Assembly: GCA_963819075.1 (NCBI GenBank)
Contig: CAWFUP010000002.1
Location: forward strand, 1,178,001 to 1,242,000
DNA from: CAVQBJ01 sp963819075
GTDB lineage: Bacteria; Actinomycetota; Thermoleophilia; Solirubrobacterales; Solirubrobacteraceae
DNA length: 64,000 nucleotides
Direction of reading: 5' to 3'
Position numbers and translations under genes: made by a program. Positions 21,717 to 29,666 of this stretch are shown here, one piece after another. Within the stretch, counting starts at the first letter, position 1. Each line of letters opens with the position of its first letter. The notes beneath the pieces are model-generated. The model saw only the letters and a list, made by a program, of their open reading frames with translations. It ran no database searches and was not told the origin of the DNA.

Positions 21717-21743
21717 CCGTCCGCCGGCCCCGCCGGCGGACGG
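21717..21743. terminator. Perfect 11-bp hairpin, probable terminator
   Basis: CCGTCCGCCGG (21717-21727) and CCGGCGGACGG (21733-21743) form a perfect stem with a 5-nt loop. There is no U tract, which is common for actinobacterial terminators. It lies 153 nt after the methyltransferase stop, between convergent genes. Confidence 0.6.
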
Positions 21744-21747
21744 GCCG

Positions 21748-21800
21748 GAGGGGTGTGCTCCCAAACCCACGGGATAGGGGGAAAGCCGAGCACACCCCTC
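21748..21800. terminator. Perfect 13-bp hairpin with 27-nt loop
   Basis: GAGGGGTGTGCTC (21748-21760) pairs with GAGCACACCCCTC (21788-21800). The loop contains its own C-rich and G-rich blocks (AAACCCAC...GGGATAGGGG). It sits 4 nt after the first hairpin, so it may be a second bidirectional terminator or part of a structured RNA end. Confidence 0.5.
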
Positions 21801-21991
21801 TCCGCCTCCGACGAGCGTGGTGCGCGAGCGTGGCGGATGCGCCGTGCCGGTCGCGCGGCGTGCCGGCGTAGCGTGTCGGCCCCGAACGTCCCGTCGCGCT
21901 GCGCAAGCCCGCGGGGTGAGCACGGTGGGGCGGGCCCCGCCCCCTCTCCGACCGCTGGCCCGACCCGACTGGTGTGACGCGACCGCGCGGC

Positions 21992-23479
21992 TCAGCCGCG
22001 CGGGTACATCGAGTCCATGTCGGAGATGAGCGTCGACTCGTTGAGCCGGCCCGGGAGGATCGGCACGACGCGGTAGCTGAAGATCGGGGCGGCGAGGTTG
22101 ATGCGGTAGACCGGCTGGCTCGACGCGGTCAGCTCCTCGATGGTCCCCGTGCCGCCCCAATCGACCACCCAGTCGCCGCCGGGCAGCAGTCGCCCGCTCC
22201 CGCAACACCCCGACGCCTTCACGCTCGGGTCGGTGATCTCCTGGATGAGCGTCGCCGTGCGCGCCTGCGTGTCGATGCGGAAGCGCAGGATGCGCGGCGG
22301 GCGGTTCTGCCCGGTGCCGTTGTCGTGCACCGAGATCGTTCCGTCGGGCAGGACACGGGCGTCGTGCTGACCGCCGAAGTCGTTCGCCGCGTCCGAGTCG
22401 CCGATGATCTTCAGGCTCTGTGGGGTCGGCGAGCCTCCGAGCTTCCACTCGACGTTGCCAGTGCTCCGCGAGATGAGGTAGATCGCGTTGGTGTGACGGA
22501 ACGAGATGAGGAAGTCGTTGCCATCCGCGGCCACCGAGTTGATGTGGTCCCAATCCCACACCAGCCCTTCACCGGGATAGTTGAACACGGCGCTCCACCA
22601 GTCCACGCTCTCGGCGGGCTGCATATGCCCCTGCGAGTCCCACGCGAACACCGGGTAGCCCTGTGGCGTGATCTCCTGGAAGGTGGCATTCAAGACGGTG
22701 GTGGGCCAGGGCACCCCGATCGACCACAGGTTCTCGTTGGGTGTCGGTACGAAGCTCGTCATCAGGAAGTCGCCGTTGGGGAGCTGAGTCGATTCGTGGA
22801 AGTCGGTCGGCGTGAACCAGGTGCGCAGCGTGCCGGTGAGCGCCCCGGCGAAGCTGTGCTCCTCCAGGTGATCTCCCCAGTTGTCACCGTAGGGCCCGGG
22901 CGTGCCGGCTATCACGTTCCACGACAGGTCACCGTCGTTGAGGATCTGCGCGTTGATCGGGATGCCGTCGGTCGACTGGTACCACCAGATCGGCACGCCG
23001 TTATCGTCGAACAGCGCTACGTACGGCGCCGATTGTCCGGTGAGCGAGTCGCTCGGAGTGGTGAGGTAGTAGGCCGCCTGGGGCTGGCCTACTCGCTCGG
23101 CGGTGAACTGCGGGAAGCCCTGTGGCAGGCAGCGCACGTTGTAGCTCTCGGCGCCCGCGCCGGTCCCGGCCTGGAAGGCGAAGCGCTGCCCGGTGGCGAG
23201 CCCGACATCGGTCACAAAGCTGCCGGTCTGGGTCGGCTGGCCATCGACTGACACGGGTTCGTTAGCCGGTGCGGTTACCGATAGGCCGACGGTGCCGGCG
23301 GGCTCGCAGCGCGTGACGTAGTTGTGAATGCTCGGATCGAACGCCGGCTGCAGCGCAGGCTGAGCGGTGACGGTGAGCGCGGTGGCACCCGGCGCGCTCG
23401 CGGTGGCCGCGAGCGCTGGCGCAGCGCCGCAGACCGTCGCGGTCCCGAGCGCGATGGTCGTCGCGATTGTGTGGCGCAT
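21992..23479 (-). CDS. Secreted arylsulfotransferase (ASST)-like protein
   Basis: 495 residues from an ATG at 23479 that starts a good signal peptide (MRHTIATTIALGT..., cleavage near APALA-ATA). Earlier in-frame starts exist up to 23548 but would spoil the signal. The core matches the arylsulfotransferase/ASST propeller family: NGDFLMTSF, WDWDHINSV, LISFRHTNAIYLI and the hallmark GGQHDARVLPDGTISVHDNGTG with the conserved His. Family members transfer sulfate between phenols in the exported compartment, though many actinobacterial relatives are uncharacterised. An N-terminal Ig-like segment (about 30-110) precedes the propeller. It converges on the putative glycolipid operon; sulfation of its product is possible but speculative. 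Confidence 0.8.
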   Translation of the reverse strand: MRHTIATTIALGTATVCGAAPALAATASAPGATALTVTAQPALQPAFDPSIHNYVTRCEPAGTVGLSVTAPANEPVSVDGQPTQTGSFVTDVGLATGQRFAFQAGTGAGAESYNVRCLPQGFPQFTAERVGQPQAAYYLTTPSDSLTGQSAPYVALFDDNGVPIWWYQSTDGIPINAQILNDGDLSWNVIAGTPGPYGDNWGDHLEEHSFAGALTGTLRTWFTPTDFHESTQLPNGDFLMTSFVPTPNENLWSIGVPWPTTVLNATFQEITPQGYPVFAWDSQGHMQPAESVDWWSAVFNYPGEGLVWDWDHINSVAADGNDFLISFRHTNAIYLISRSTGNVEWKLGGSPTPQSLKIIGDSDAANDFGGQHDARVLPDGTISVHDNGTGQNRPPRILRFRIDTQARTATLIQEITDPSVKASGCCGSGRLLPGGDWVVDWGGTGTIEELTASSQPVYRINLAAPIFSYRVVPILPGRLNESTLISDMDSMYPRG

Positions 23480-23596
23480 CCAGCCCCTGCGGCGTGTCAC
23501 GTGCACAGATGTACCTGTTTGCCACGGCAGACAGCAAGGTATGTGCACTTATTTCATGCTTATTACCGTCCGGCCGCCGTGCGGGCGGCAGTAGAT

Positions 23597-24947
23597 TCAC
23601 TCCGCTGGGTCGTCGGCGGCAAGCCGCACGGCGGCGGCGAGCACCTCGGCGTAGCGACGCTCGACGTCGGTCCGGCCCAAGGCCTCGGGGATCGATTCCT
23701 CGCTCGCCCGGTGGATCATCGCCGCCGGCTCGAGCAGCAGCTTGCGCTGCTGGGGGCTGACGGTGTCCTCCATGATCGCCGTGAGCGCGTCGAGCTGGCG
23801 GATGAGCACGGCCGGCATGCCGCGCCCGGCCTGGCGGATCTTCTCGAACGCGCGTTCGACGAGGCGGGCATAGCTGACGTGCGCGGTGATGACGCGCACG
23901 AAGCCATGGCCGTCGCGGTGCACGCGCACGGGATGCCAACTGGTTGAGATCCGGCACAGCGCCTCGCCGAGCCAGTCGATGCACGTCAGCGCGGTGAACG
24001 TGTCGTTGACCGCGGGCGACAGCGCCCTGATCGCGATCTCGACGAGCTGATCGACCGCGAACGCGAGGTCCTGGGCGAGCGTGCGATTGGGTCCGGTGAG
24101 ATGGGCGCGCCGTAGCGCCTCGGTGACGGCGGGCGCCGCATCCGCCGGCCACACCAACGCCATCGGGTGTCCGGCCACGACGAAGTGGCCCGGCCGGTGC
24201 AGGAGGCGAATGACGGCGCCCTTCTCGGCCGCCAGGGCCACGAGCGGTCGATGACGGATGAACTGCAGGTAACCGCTCGCCGGCGCGGGGACCGTGCCGC
24301 CGCTCTCGGAGATGCGCGTCAGAACCTCGGGCACCGACGGACCGGCCTCGGGGGCCTCCCGGCCGTCACCGGACTCCGCATCGATCGCGCCCGACAGGTC
24401 GCGGGCGATGCTGGCGATCACCTGCGGCAGCTGGATCGAGGTGGCGATGTGATGGATGAAGTAGATGAGGACGAACATCGCCAACGTGACGAGCGCGACC
24501 GAGACGGTGATCGAGATGTGCGGCACGAAGTCGGTGCCGCGGGAGCCCGGTCCGATCGAGACGAGCACGAGCGTCGCGTACACGAAGGTGGCCACGAACG
24601 TGCCGAGCGTGAACTGGGTGCCCCCGGTCGCGGATGAAATTGCGCAGCATCCGCGGGCCGAACTGGGTCGAGGCGAGCGTCAGCGTGACGATGGTGATCG
24701 AGAAGACGACGCCGATCACGGTGATCACCGCCGCGGCGAGGCTGGTCAGGATCTGCCGCGCGGCATCCGCCGTGCCGAAGATGACCCATGACGGAAGCGA
24801 GATCGACCCGCGGTATGCCGCCTCGTCGAGTGCGTGCGTGCCGGCGTAGAGGGCGACGGCCGCCAGCACCTCGAGCATCGGGACGACCCAGAGGTTCGTG
24901 CGCAGCGCCTCGCGGCGCCAGTCCGACCCCAGCGGGAACCCGCGCAT
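23597..24947 (-). CDS. DUF2254 family integral membrane protein; one 1-base frameshift
   Basis: The N-terminal half has about four transmembrane segments and the family motif TLASTQFGPRMLRNFIRDRG. The C-terminal half is soluble and helical with RALSPAVNDTFTALTCIDWL. A single extra G in a G5 run (plus-strand C5 at 24621-24625) shifts the frame directly after IRDRG; removing it gives IRDRGTQFTLGTFVATFVYA, exactly the family pattern, and a 449-residue protein. Function of DUF2254 proteins is not established; they are usually single membrane proteins of this size. Start taken at the ATG at 24947. No partner gene is obvious nearby. Confidence 0.82.
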
Positions 24948-25057
24948 CAGTGGGGCTGAGGGTCGGTGGACAAGGGATCGGCGCAGGTCAAAGCGGCGCC
25001 GACCAGGCTTCCCGGCTCACCAGGCGACGTCCTACTGTGCCTCGCCGTCGGCCATTG

Positions 25058-25249
25058 CTAGTCCTCGCGCGGTGTGACGCGGGTCTCCGACACGGCCTCG
25101 CCGGACTCCGTCTCCGGATAGACGACGTACACCTGCGGCGGCCCTCCGAACCAGGCCGACAGCTCGCCCTCACCGACGTAGATGGCCGGGCGAGCCGAAC
25201 CGTCCTCCTGGTGCACCCAGACCTTCTGGCCTTCCTCGAGCGGCGCCAT
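25058..25249 (-). CDS. Small hypothetical protein, 63 aa
   Basis: Not recognised. The 63 residues look genuinely protein-like rather than a GC shadow: balanced composition, alternating hydrophobic strands (KVWVHQEDG, AIYVGEG, QVYVVYPETESGEAVSETRV) and an acidic C terminus. A small beta-barrel or SH3-like fold is conceivable. It stands alone between the DUF2254 gene and the chemoreceptor-type gene, both on the same strand but separated by 110 and 240 nt. Confidence 0.6.
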   Translation of the reverse strand: MAPLEEGQKVWVHQEDGSARPAIYVGEGELSAWFGGPPQVYVVYPETESGEAVSETRVTPRED

Positions 25250-25327
25250 GACGTCAATCTACCCGTGGCGGACACGGCGTGGTCGGTTGCGAGCATCGAC
25301 CGGCCGGTTGCGGGCTAGTACGCAGAA

Positions 25328-25339
25328 AGTCCGCGGACT
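25328..25339. promoter_or_regulatory. 12-bp perfect palindrome
   Basis: AGTCCGCGGACT lies in the 240-bp gap downstream of the chemoreceptor-type gene and upstream of the 63-residue gene. It could be an operator for the small gene; the rest of that gap shows no gene. Confidence 0.3.
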
Positions 25340-25489
25340 GTTCGCGATGTGCTCGGCGGAGGGTTGCCGATGTCGGCCGCGAGTCGCGCGGCTACTGTGC
25401 TTGCGCCCGCCGGAAGGGCCGTAGCGGGCAGCGGGAGTGGCAGAGGCGCCGGAGGCGAGGCTACGGTCAGCGGCGGGGCGCGCCCCCGC

Positions 25490-26917
25490 CTACTCTCGGC
25501 GGGCGGAGCTGAGCGTGAAGCGCCCGACGACCTCGTGCAGCTGCTTGGCGTTCGTCTTGAGCTCCTGCGCCGTCGCCGCTAGCTCCTGCGCCGAGGCCGA
25601 GGACTGCTCGGCCGACGCCGACACCTCGCCGGTGGACGCCGACGAGCGCTCGGCCACGTTCGTGACCTCAACGATCATGTCGCGCAGGCGGGCCGCGCCC
25701 GCTGTCACTCGACCGCTCGCCTCGGCGATGTCGCCGATGCGCAGATGCATCTCGTGGGCCGCCTCGTCGATCGAGGCGAACGCCTCGCGGGCGCGTTCGA
25801 CGACGGCGGCACCGGTGTCGGTGCGCTGGCCGGCGTCGTGCACAACGCCGACGACGTTGCCGGTCTGGCTCTGGATCGTCTGAACGAGCGCCGCGATCTG
25901 CTCGGCCGCGCGGCCGGACTCCTCGGCGAGCTTGCGGACCTCCTCGGCCACGATCGCGAAGCCGCGTCCCTGCTCGCCGGCGCGCGCCGCCTCGATCGCC
26001 GCGTTGAGCGCGAGCAGGTTCGTCTGCCCGGCGATACCGGTGATCGTCTCGACGATCGCCCCGATGCGGGCGGTGTTATCGGCCAGCTCCTCGATCGCCG
26101 AGGTGACCGCGAGCGAGGAGTCGCGCACGGCGCTCATCGCCGCGTCGGCCTCGGCCGACGCACGGACGCCCTCTTCGCTGATGGCCCTGACACGGTCGGC
26201 GCCGCGGACGGCGTCCTGCACGCCGGTGGCGCTCTCGGTCGCCGCGGCCGCGACGTCGTCGGCGCAGTCGCGCACCGTCTCGACGACGCGTGTCTGGTGC
26301 TCGGTGGTGGCCGCGATGTCGCCGATCGCCGCCGCGATTTCGCCGCTCGCGCGGCCCGCCTCCTCGGACGTGCTGGCCACCTGGCTCGACGCCGCCGTGA
26401 CGCCGGCGGCCGTCTCGGACACCTGGCCGACGAGCCCGCGCAGCCGATCGGTCGCGGCGTTGTAGGCGAGGAACGTCTCGACGAGCCCGTCCCGCAATCT
26501 CGCGATGTGGTCCTTCATCTCGCCGAACTCGCCGCACAGCACGTGGTCCTCGCCCGTGGTGGGGATCGGGAAGGTGATCGACAGGTCGCCCTGGGCGAGT
26601 GCGTTCATCCCGGCGGTGAGCCGGTCCGCGCCGTGCTCGCGGGACTCTTCGAGCCACCCGTTGACGAGGCGCGCGTCTCGCCTGAGCCGGTGGGCGAGCG
26701 CCCACGCGAGGCCGGCGCCGGCGACGATACCGCCGGCCCCGAGGCCGATGATGAGCATCCGCTGCGAGTCGCCAATCGAGCCGCCGCTCGCGATCAGGAC
26801 GACGGCGACCGTCACCGCCGCCTGGAAGGCGGCCGCGGCGAACACTGCTGTGCGCAGCGAGAGGTTCTTGAGCGGGTCGAAGCGCAAATGGTCGGCGAAT
26901 CGGTGGTTTCCCCCCAC
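25490..26917 (-). CDS. Methyl-accepting chemotaxis-type protein without a large sensor domain
   Basis: 475 residues. Two hydrophobic segments near the N terminus (about 20-43 and 53-73) are separated by only a few residues, so there is almost no extracellular sensor. A HAMP-like region follows, then a signalling domain of Ala-rich coiled coil with the conserved tip GQTNLLALNAAIEAARAGE and EEVRKLAEES. The C terminus ends VGRFTLSS without the CheR/CheB-binding pentapeptide. It probably senses an internal, membrane-linked or interaction-based cue and may signal to a CheA encoded elsewhere; no che or flagellar gene is in the window. Confidence 0.88.
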   Translation of the reverse strand: MGGNHRFADHLRFDPLKNLSLRTAVFAAAAFQAAVTVAVVLIASGGSIGDSQRMLIIGLGAGGIVAGAGLAWALAHRLRRDARLVNGWLEESREHGADRLTAGMNALAQGDLSITFPIPTTGEDHVLCGEFGEMKDHIARLRDGLVETFLAYNAATDRLRGLVGQVSETAAGVTAASSQVASTSEEAGRASGEIAAAIGDIAATTEHQTRVVETVRDCADDVAAAATESATGVQDAVRGADRVRAISEEGVRASAEADAAMSAVRDSSLAVTSAIEELADNTARIGAIVETITGIAGQTNLLALNAAIEAARAGEQGRGFAIVAEEVRKLAEESGRAAEQIAALVQTIQSQTGNVVGVVHDAGQRTDTGAAVVERAREAFASIDEAAHEMHLRIGDIAEASGRVTAGAARLRDMIVEVTNVAERSSASTGEVSASAEQSSASAQELAATAQELKTNAKQLHEVVGRFTLSSARRE

Positions 26918-27321
26918 TGATCGGTTCCCGCGTCACGAGCTTGAATCGGGGCCCCGATCCTCCACGGCTCGGCGGACCGCGGCCGCGGCCGGCGCGCTGT
27001 GCCAGCGCTCGGAAAGAGATGCGGCCGTCTTTCGGCCGAGCGCTCAGGTTATGACAAGCGCGTCCGAGTAGGGATACGACGCCGCCACGTCTCGTCCACA
27101 CGGACACGAGGTCCACGAAAGCGCCCGGTGCGGGCCGTCGTGAAGGGCTCGACCGGATGTTCCGGCGTCCCGAATCGCACGGCACCGTGAACCGCTCCTT
27201 CGACAACTCGCCTCCCCGGCCGTCCGCAGCCCCGCCGCTCGGAACCGATCCGGACGCGATTCGCCGCCGCCGGTCATCGACTGGTAACAAGCTCGTGCGC
27301 GCTTGGCGGCACGCTGGTGGC
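26918..27321. other. Divergent intergenic region
   Basis: 404 bp between the leftward chemoreceptor-type gene and the rightward NHL gene. No convincing ORF is seen. It contains an inverted repeat: AGCGCTCGG (27004-27012) and CCGAGCGCT (27036-27044), with AAAGA/TCTTT extending the pairing inside after a 3-nt bulge. Promoters for both genes are expected here but I cannot place them with confidence. Confidence 0.5.
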
Positions 27322-29187
27322 ATGGGCGCACGCTCCCTGTCCCTCGCCGGGGCGCTCACGCTGCTGGTCGCTGCCGCCGCCCACGCGCCGGCGGCCCTCG
27401 CCTCGTCGCGCCCTCTCGTCGCCGAGCCGAGCAACTGTCCCGGCGCGACCCCGTGCCCGTACGCGACGGCGACGCTCATCGGCCAGCGCGCCGAGGGCGT
27501 GCTGCGCTTTCCCGAGGCCGTGACCGTGGACAACGTCGGCGACGTGTACGTCGCCGACGAGCTGAGCAACGTCGTTCAGCACTTCAGTCCTTCGGGTGAG
27601 TTCCTCGGCGAGTTCGGCGCCTACGGGACCGCGCCGGGGCAGTTCGGGCCCGTCGGCGGCCTGGCGACCGACGCGAGCGGGAACGTCTATGTCGTCGACA
27701 GCGCCAGCGACCGGGTCGAGAAGTTCAACGCCGCCGGCCAGCTCGTCGCTCTGTGGGGGAGCCCCGGCACGGGCCTCGGGCAGTTCCTGTTCGGCGCCTC
27801 GCGGAATCCCGACGACCCGCCGGGGGGCGGCATCGCGGTGAGCGGCGAGTACGTGTACGTCGCCGACACGGCCAATAACCGCATCGAGCGCTTCGACCTC
27901 AACGGCGCAGGCGCAATCGCCTTCGGCACGGCGGGCGCCGGACCGGGGCAGCTGCAGCGGCCGCACGGCCTCGCCGCGAACGGCTCCGAGCTGCTCGTGG
28001 CCGACGACGACAACAACCGCATCGATCGCTTCGGCCTCGACGGCAGCTACGAGGGCTCGAGCGGCTCGCTCGGTCCGGGCGGCTCGCTCGCCAACCCATA
28101 CGGGGTCGCCATCGATGGCGCCGGCGACGTGTTCGTGGCCGACAACAACAACAACCGCATCGTGCAGCTGAGCGGGGGGCTCACGTTCGTCACCGCGTGG
28201 GGGCAGACGGCGAGCGGTCCTCGCAACATCGAGCATCCCCGCGCCCTGGCCAGCGACGCCGACGGCGACGTGTTCGTCGCCGACACGTCGAACAACCGCG
28301 TCGACCACTACAGCGCCGGCGGCACGCTCGTGGGGTCGTGGGGCGCTCCCGGCCGCTCGCTCGGCGTGCTGAGCGCACCACGGGGCGTCGCGATCGACCC
28401 GAGCGGCCGGCTGTTCGTCGCCGATACCGCCAACTACCGCGTCGACGTGTTCGCCGCCGGTAGCGACGCCTTCGTCACGAGCTGGGTCATGACCGGCGGC
28501 TCGGTCGGCCAGCTGTACCTGCCCGCTGGCATCGGCATCGATCCGGCGAGCGGCCAGGTCGACGTCGCCGACACCGGCAACAACCGCGTTGTGCGCGATG
28601 ACGCCAACGCCAACTTTCTCTCCGACCCGGGAGGATCGGACGACCTGATCGGCGTCGCGCTGAACGCGCCCTCCGCGGTTGCGCTCAATGCCCAGGGCGA
28701 CGCGTACGTCGCCGACACCGCGAACGACCGCATCCTCGAGCTCGGCCCGACCGGCGATGGCGTGGCCAGCTGGGGCGGGGCCGGCTCAGCGCCCGGCCAG
28801 CTGCGCGCACCCACCGGCGTCGCGCTCGACGGCGCCGGCGACGTCTACGTCGTGGACAGCGGCAACGACCGCGTCGAGGAGTTCAGCGCGGCCGGCGCCT
28901 TCGAGCGCCAGTGGGGTCGTCTGGGGAGCGGTCCCGGCGAGCTGCTCGCCCCGACCGGGATCGGCGTCTCGCCGGCCGGCCACGTCTACGTGACCGACAC
29001 CGGCAACGATCGCGTCGAGGTCTTCGACCGCGCGGGCGCCTACATCGGCGCGTGGGGCGTGAGCGGCCCCGATCCCGGGGAGTTCAGCGACCCGACCGGC
29101 ATCGCCATCGACCCCCGCGGCTCGGTGTACGTCGCCGACACCGGCAACAACCGCGTCGAGCGCTTCGACGGCCCGGCCCTGCCCTGA
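27322..29187 (+). CDS. Secreted NHL-repeat protein (12 repeats)
   Basis: 621 residues. The start at 27322 begins a signal peptide (MGARSLSLAG..., cleavage near ALASS); the longer frame upstream has no coding character. Twelve repeats of about 45-50 residues each carry a VYVADTxNNRVxxF core (for example DVYVADEL, YVYVADTANNRIERF, SVYVADTGNNRVERF). NHL propellers usually have six blades, so twelve repeats fit two propellers or one unusually large one. No enzymatic motif is visible. It may bind protein or sugar at the cell surface. It converges with the hydrogenase operon with only 14 bp between stops. Confidence 0.85.
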   Translation: MGARSLSLAGALTLLVAAAAHAPAALASSRPLVAEPSNCPGATPCPYATATLIGQRAEGVLRFPEAVTVDNVGDVYVADELSNVVQHFSPSGEFLGEFGAYGTAPGQFGPVGGLATDASGNVYVVDSASDRVEKFNAAGQLVALWGSPGTGLGQFLFGASRNPDDPPGGGIAVSGEYVYVADTANNRIERFDLNGAGAIAFGTAGAGPGQLQRPHGLAANGSELLVADDDNNRIDRFGLDGSYEGSSGSLGPGGSLANPYGVAIDGAGDVFVADNNNNRIVQLSGGLTFVTAWGQTASGPRNIEHPRALASDADGDVFVADTSNNRVDHYSAGGTLVGSWGAPGRSLGVLSAPRGVAIDPSGRLFVADTANYRVDVFAAGSDAFVTSWVMTGGSVGQLYLPAGIGIDPASGQVDVADTGNNRVVRDDANANFLSDPGGSDDLIGVALNAPSAVALNAQGDAYVADTANDRILELGPTGDGVASWGGAGSAPGQLRAPTGVALDGAGDVYVVDSGNDRVEEFSAAGAFERQWGRLGSGPGELLAPTGIGVSPAGHVYVTDTGNDRVEVFDRAGAYIGAWGVSGPDPGEFSDPTGIAIDPRGSVYVADTGNNRVERFDGPALP

Positions 29188-29215
29188 CCGCCGCCAGCAG
29201 GTCAGCCCGCGGCGG
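29188..29215. terminator. Short GC hairpin between convergent genes
   Basis: CCGCCGC (29188-29194) pairs with GCGGCGG (29209-29215) over a 14-nt loop. It spans the 14-bp gap and the very end of the protease gene. Weak, with no U tract. Confidence 0.35.
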
Positions 29216-29666
29216 CCAACCCCTCGCGCAGCTCCGCAACGACGACCGTCACCGCGCGCTCGACCGCCGGCGTGAGCCCCTCGCCGAGCCCGAACTCGCG
29301 TCCCTCGATCGCGTACACGAGCAGCGACCGGGGAAGGCGATGCAGCGCGCGACCCACCTCCACGGCCTCCGCCACCCCGACCGCGTGGCCGCAGGCGCCG
29401 ACCACCTGCGCCGGCAGCGGCGCCGCCACCGCGTCGAAGCGATGGACCGATCCGGCTGCAGCGCCGCCGGCCGCGGCGTCGATGACGATCGCCGCGTCGG
29501 CGTCGCGCCAGTCCTCGAGCAGCCCGCTCGCGTCGTCGCCGTGACGCCGCACGACGCGCATGCCCGGCGGCGGGTCGATCGACAGGCGCCGCGCGACCTC
29601 CAGCCCGGCGCCGTCGTCGCGGCGCCACGCGTTGCCGACGCCGGTGACCGTGACGAGACCGGTCAG
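29202..29666 (-). CDS. Hydrogenase maturation endopeptidase (HyaD/HycI family), apparent CTG start
   Basis: 154 residues with the family signature GVGNAWRRDDGAG near the N terminus, Asp in VIDAAAGG and the His segment ACGHAVGVAE. These proteases trim the C-terminal tail of the [NiFe] large subunit after nickel insertion, and the large subunit just upstream keeps such a tail. No ATG, GTG or TTG exists between the large-subunit stop and the conserved N-terminal strand. The best start is the CTG at 29666-29664, which overlaps the stop as CTGA just as other genes here overlap as ATGA or GTGA. A missed base or misread codon is the alternative. Confidence 0.8.
   Translation of the reverse strand: MTGLVTVTGVGNAWRRDDGAGLEVARRLSIDPPPGMRVVRRHGDDASGLLEDWRDADAAIVIDAAAGGAAAGSVHRFDAVAAPLPAQVVGACGHAVGVAEAVEVGRALHRLPRSLLVYAIEGREFGLGEGLTPAVERAVTVVVAELREGLAAAG

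Larger units (their letters stand above)
21539..21934. repeat. 41-bp perfect direct repeat (21539-21579 and 21894-21934)
   Basis: The last 26 bases of the methyltransferase gene plus 15 bases past its stop (21539-21579) recur exactly at 21894-21934, offset by 355 bp. A further 13-bp shared block (GGTGTGACGCGAC) follows each copy, at 21626-21638 and 21971-21983, so a longer duplicated unit has partly decayed. The second copy is not coding. Confidence 0.9.
21565..21991. other. Non-coding convergent intergenic region
   Basis: 427 bp between the rightward methyltransferase and the leftward arylsulfotransferase-like gene. No convincing gene is seen. It holds two strong inverted repeats (21717-21743 and 21748-21800) and the second copy of the 41-bp direct repeat. 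Termination of both converging transcripts is the simplest role. Confidence 0.7.

Noticed and set aside
21974..23251. Rightward 425-codon open frame over the arylsulfotransferase-like gene
   Set aside because: The leftward frame has a signal peptide and the family hallmark motif; the rightward translation is Arg/Val/Gly-rich without a domain.
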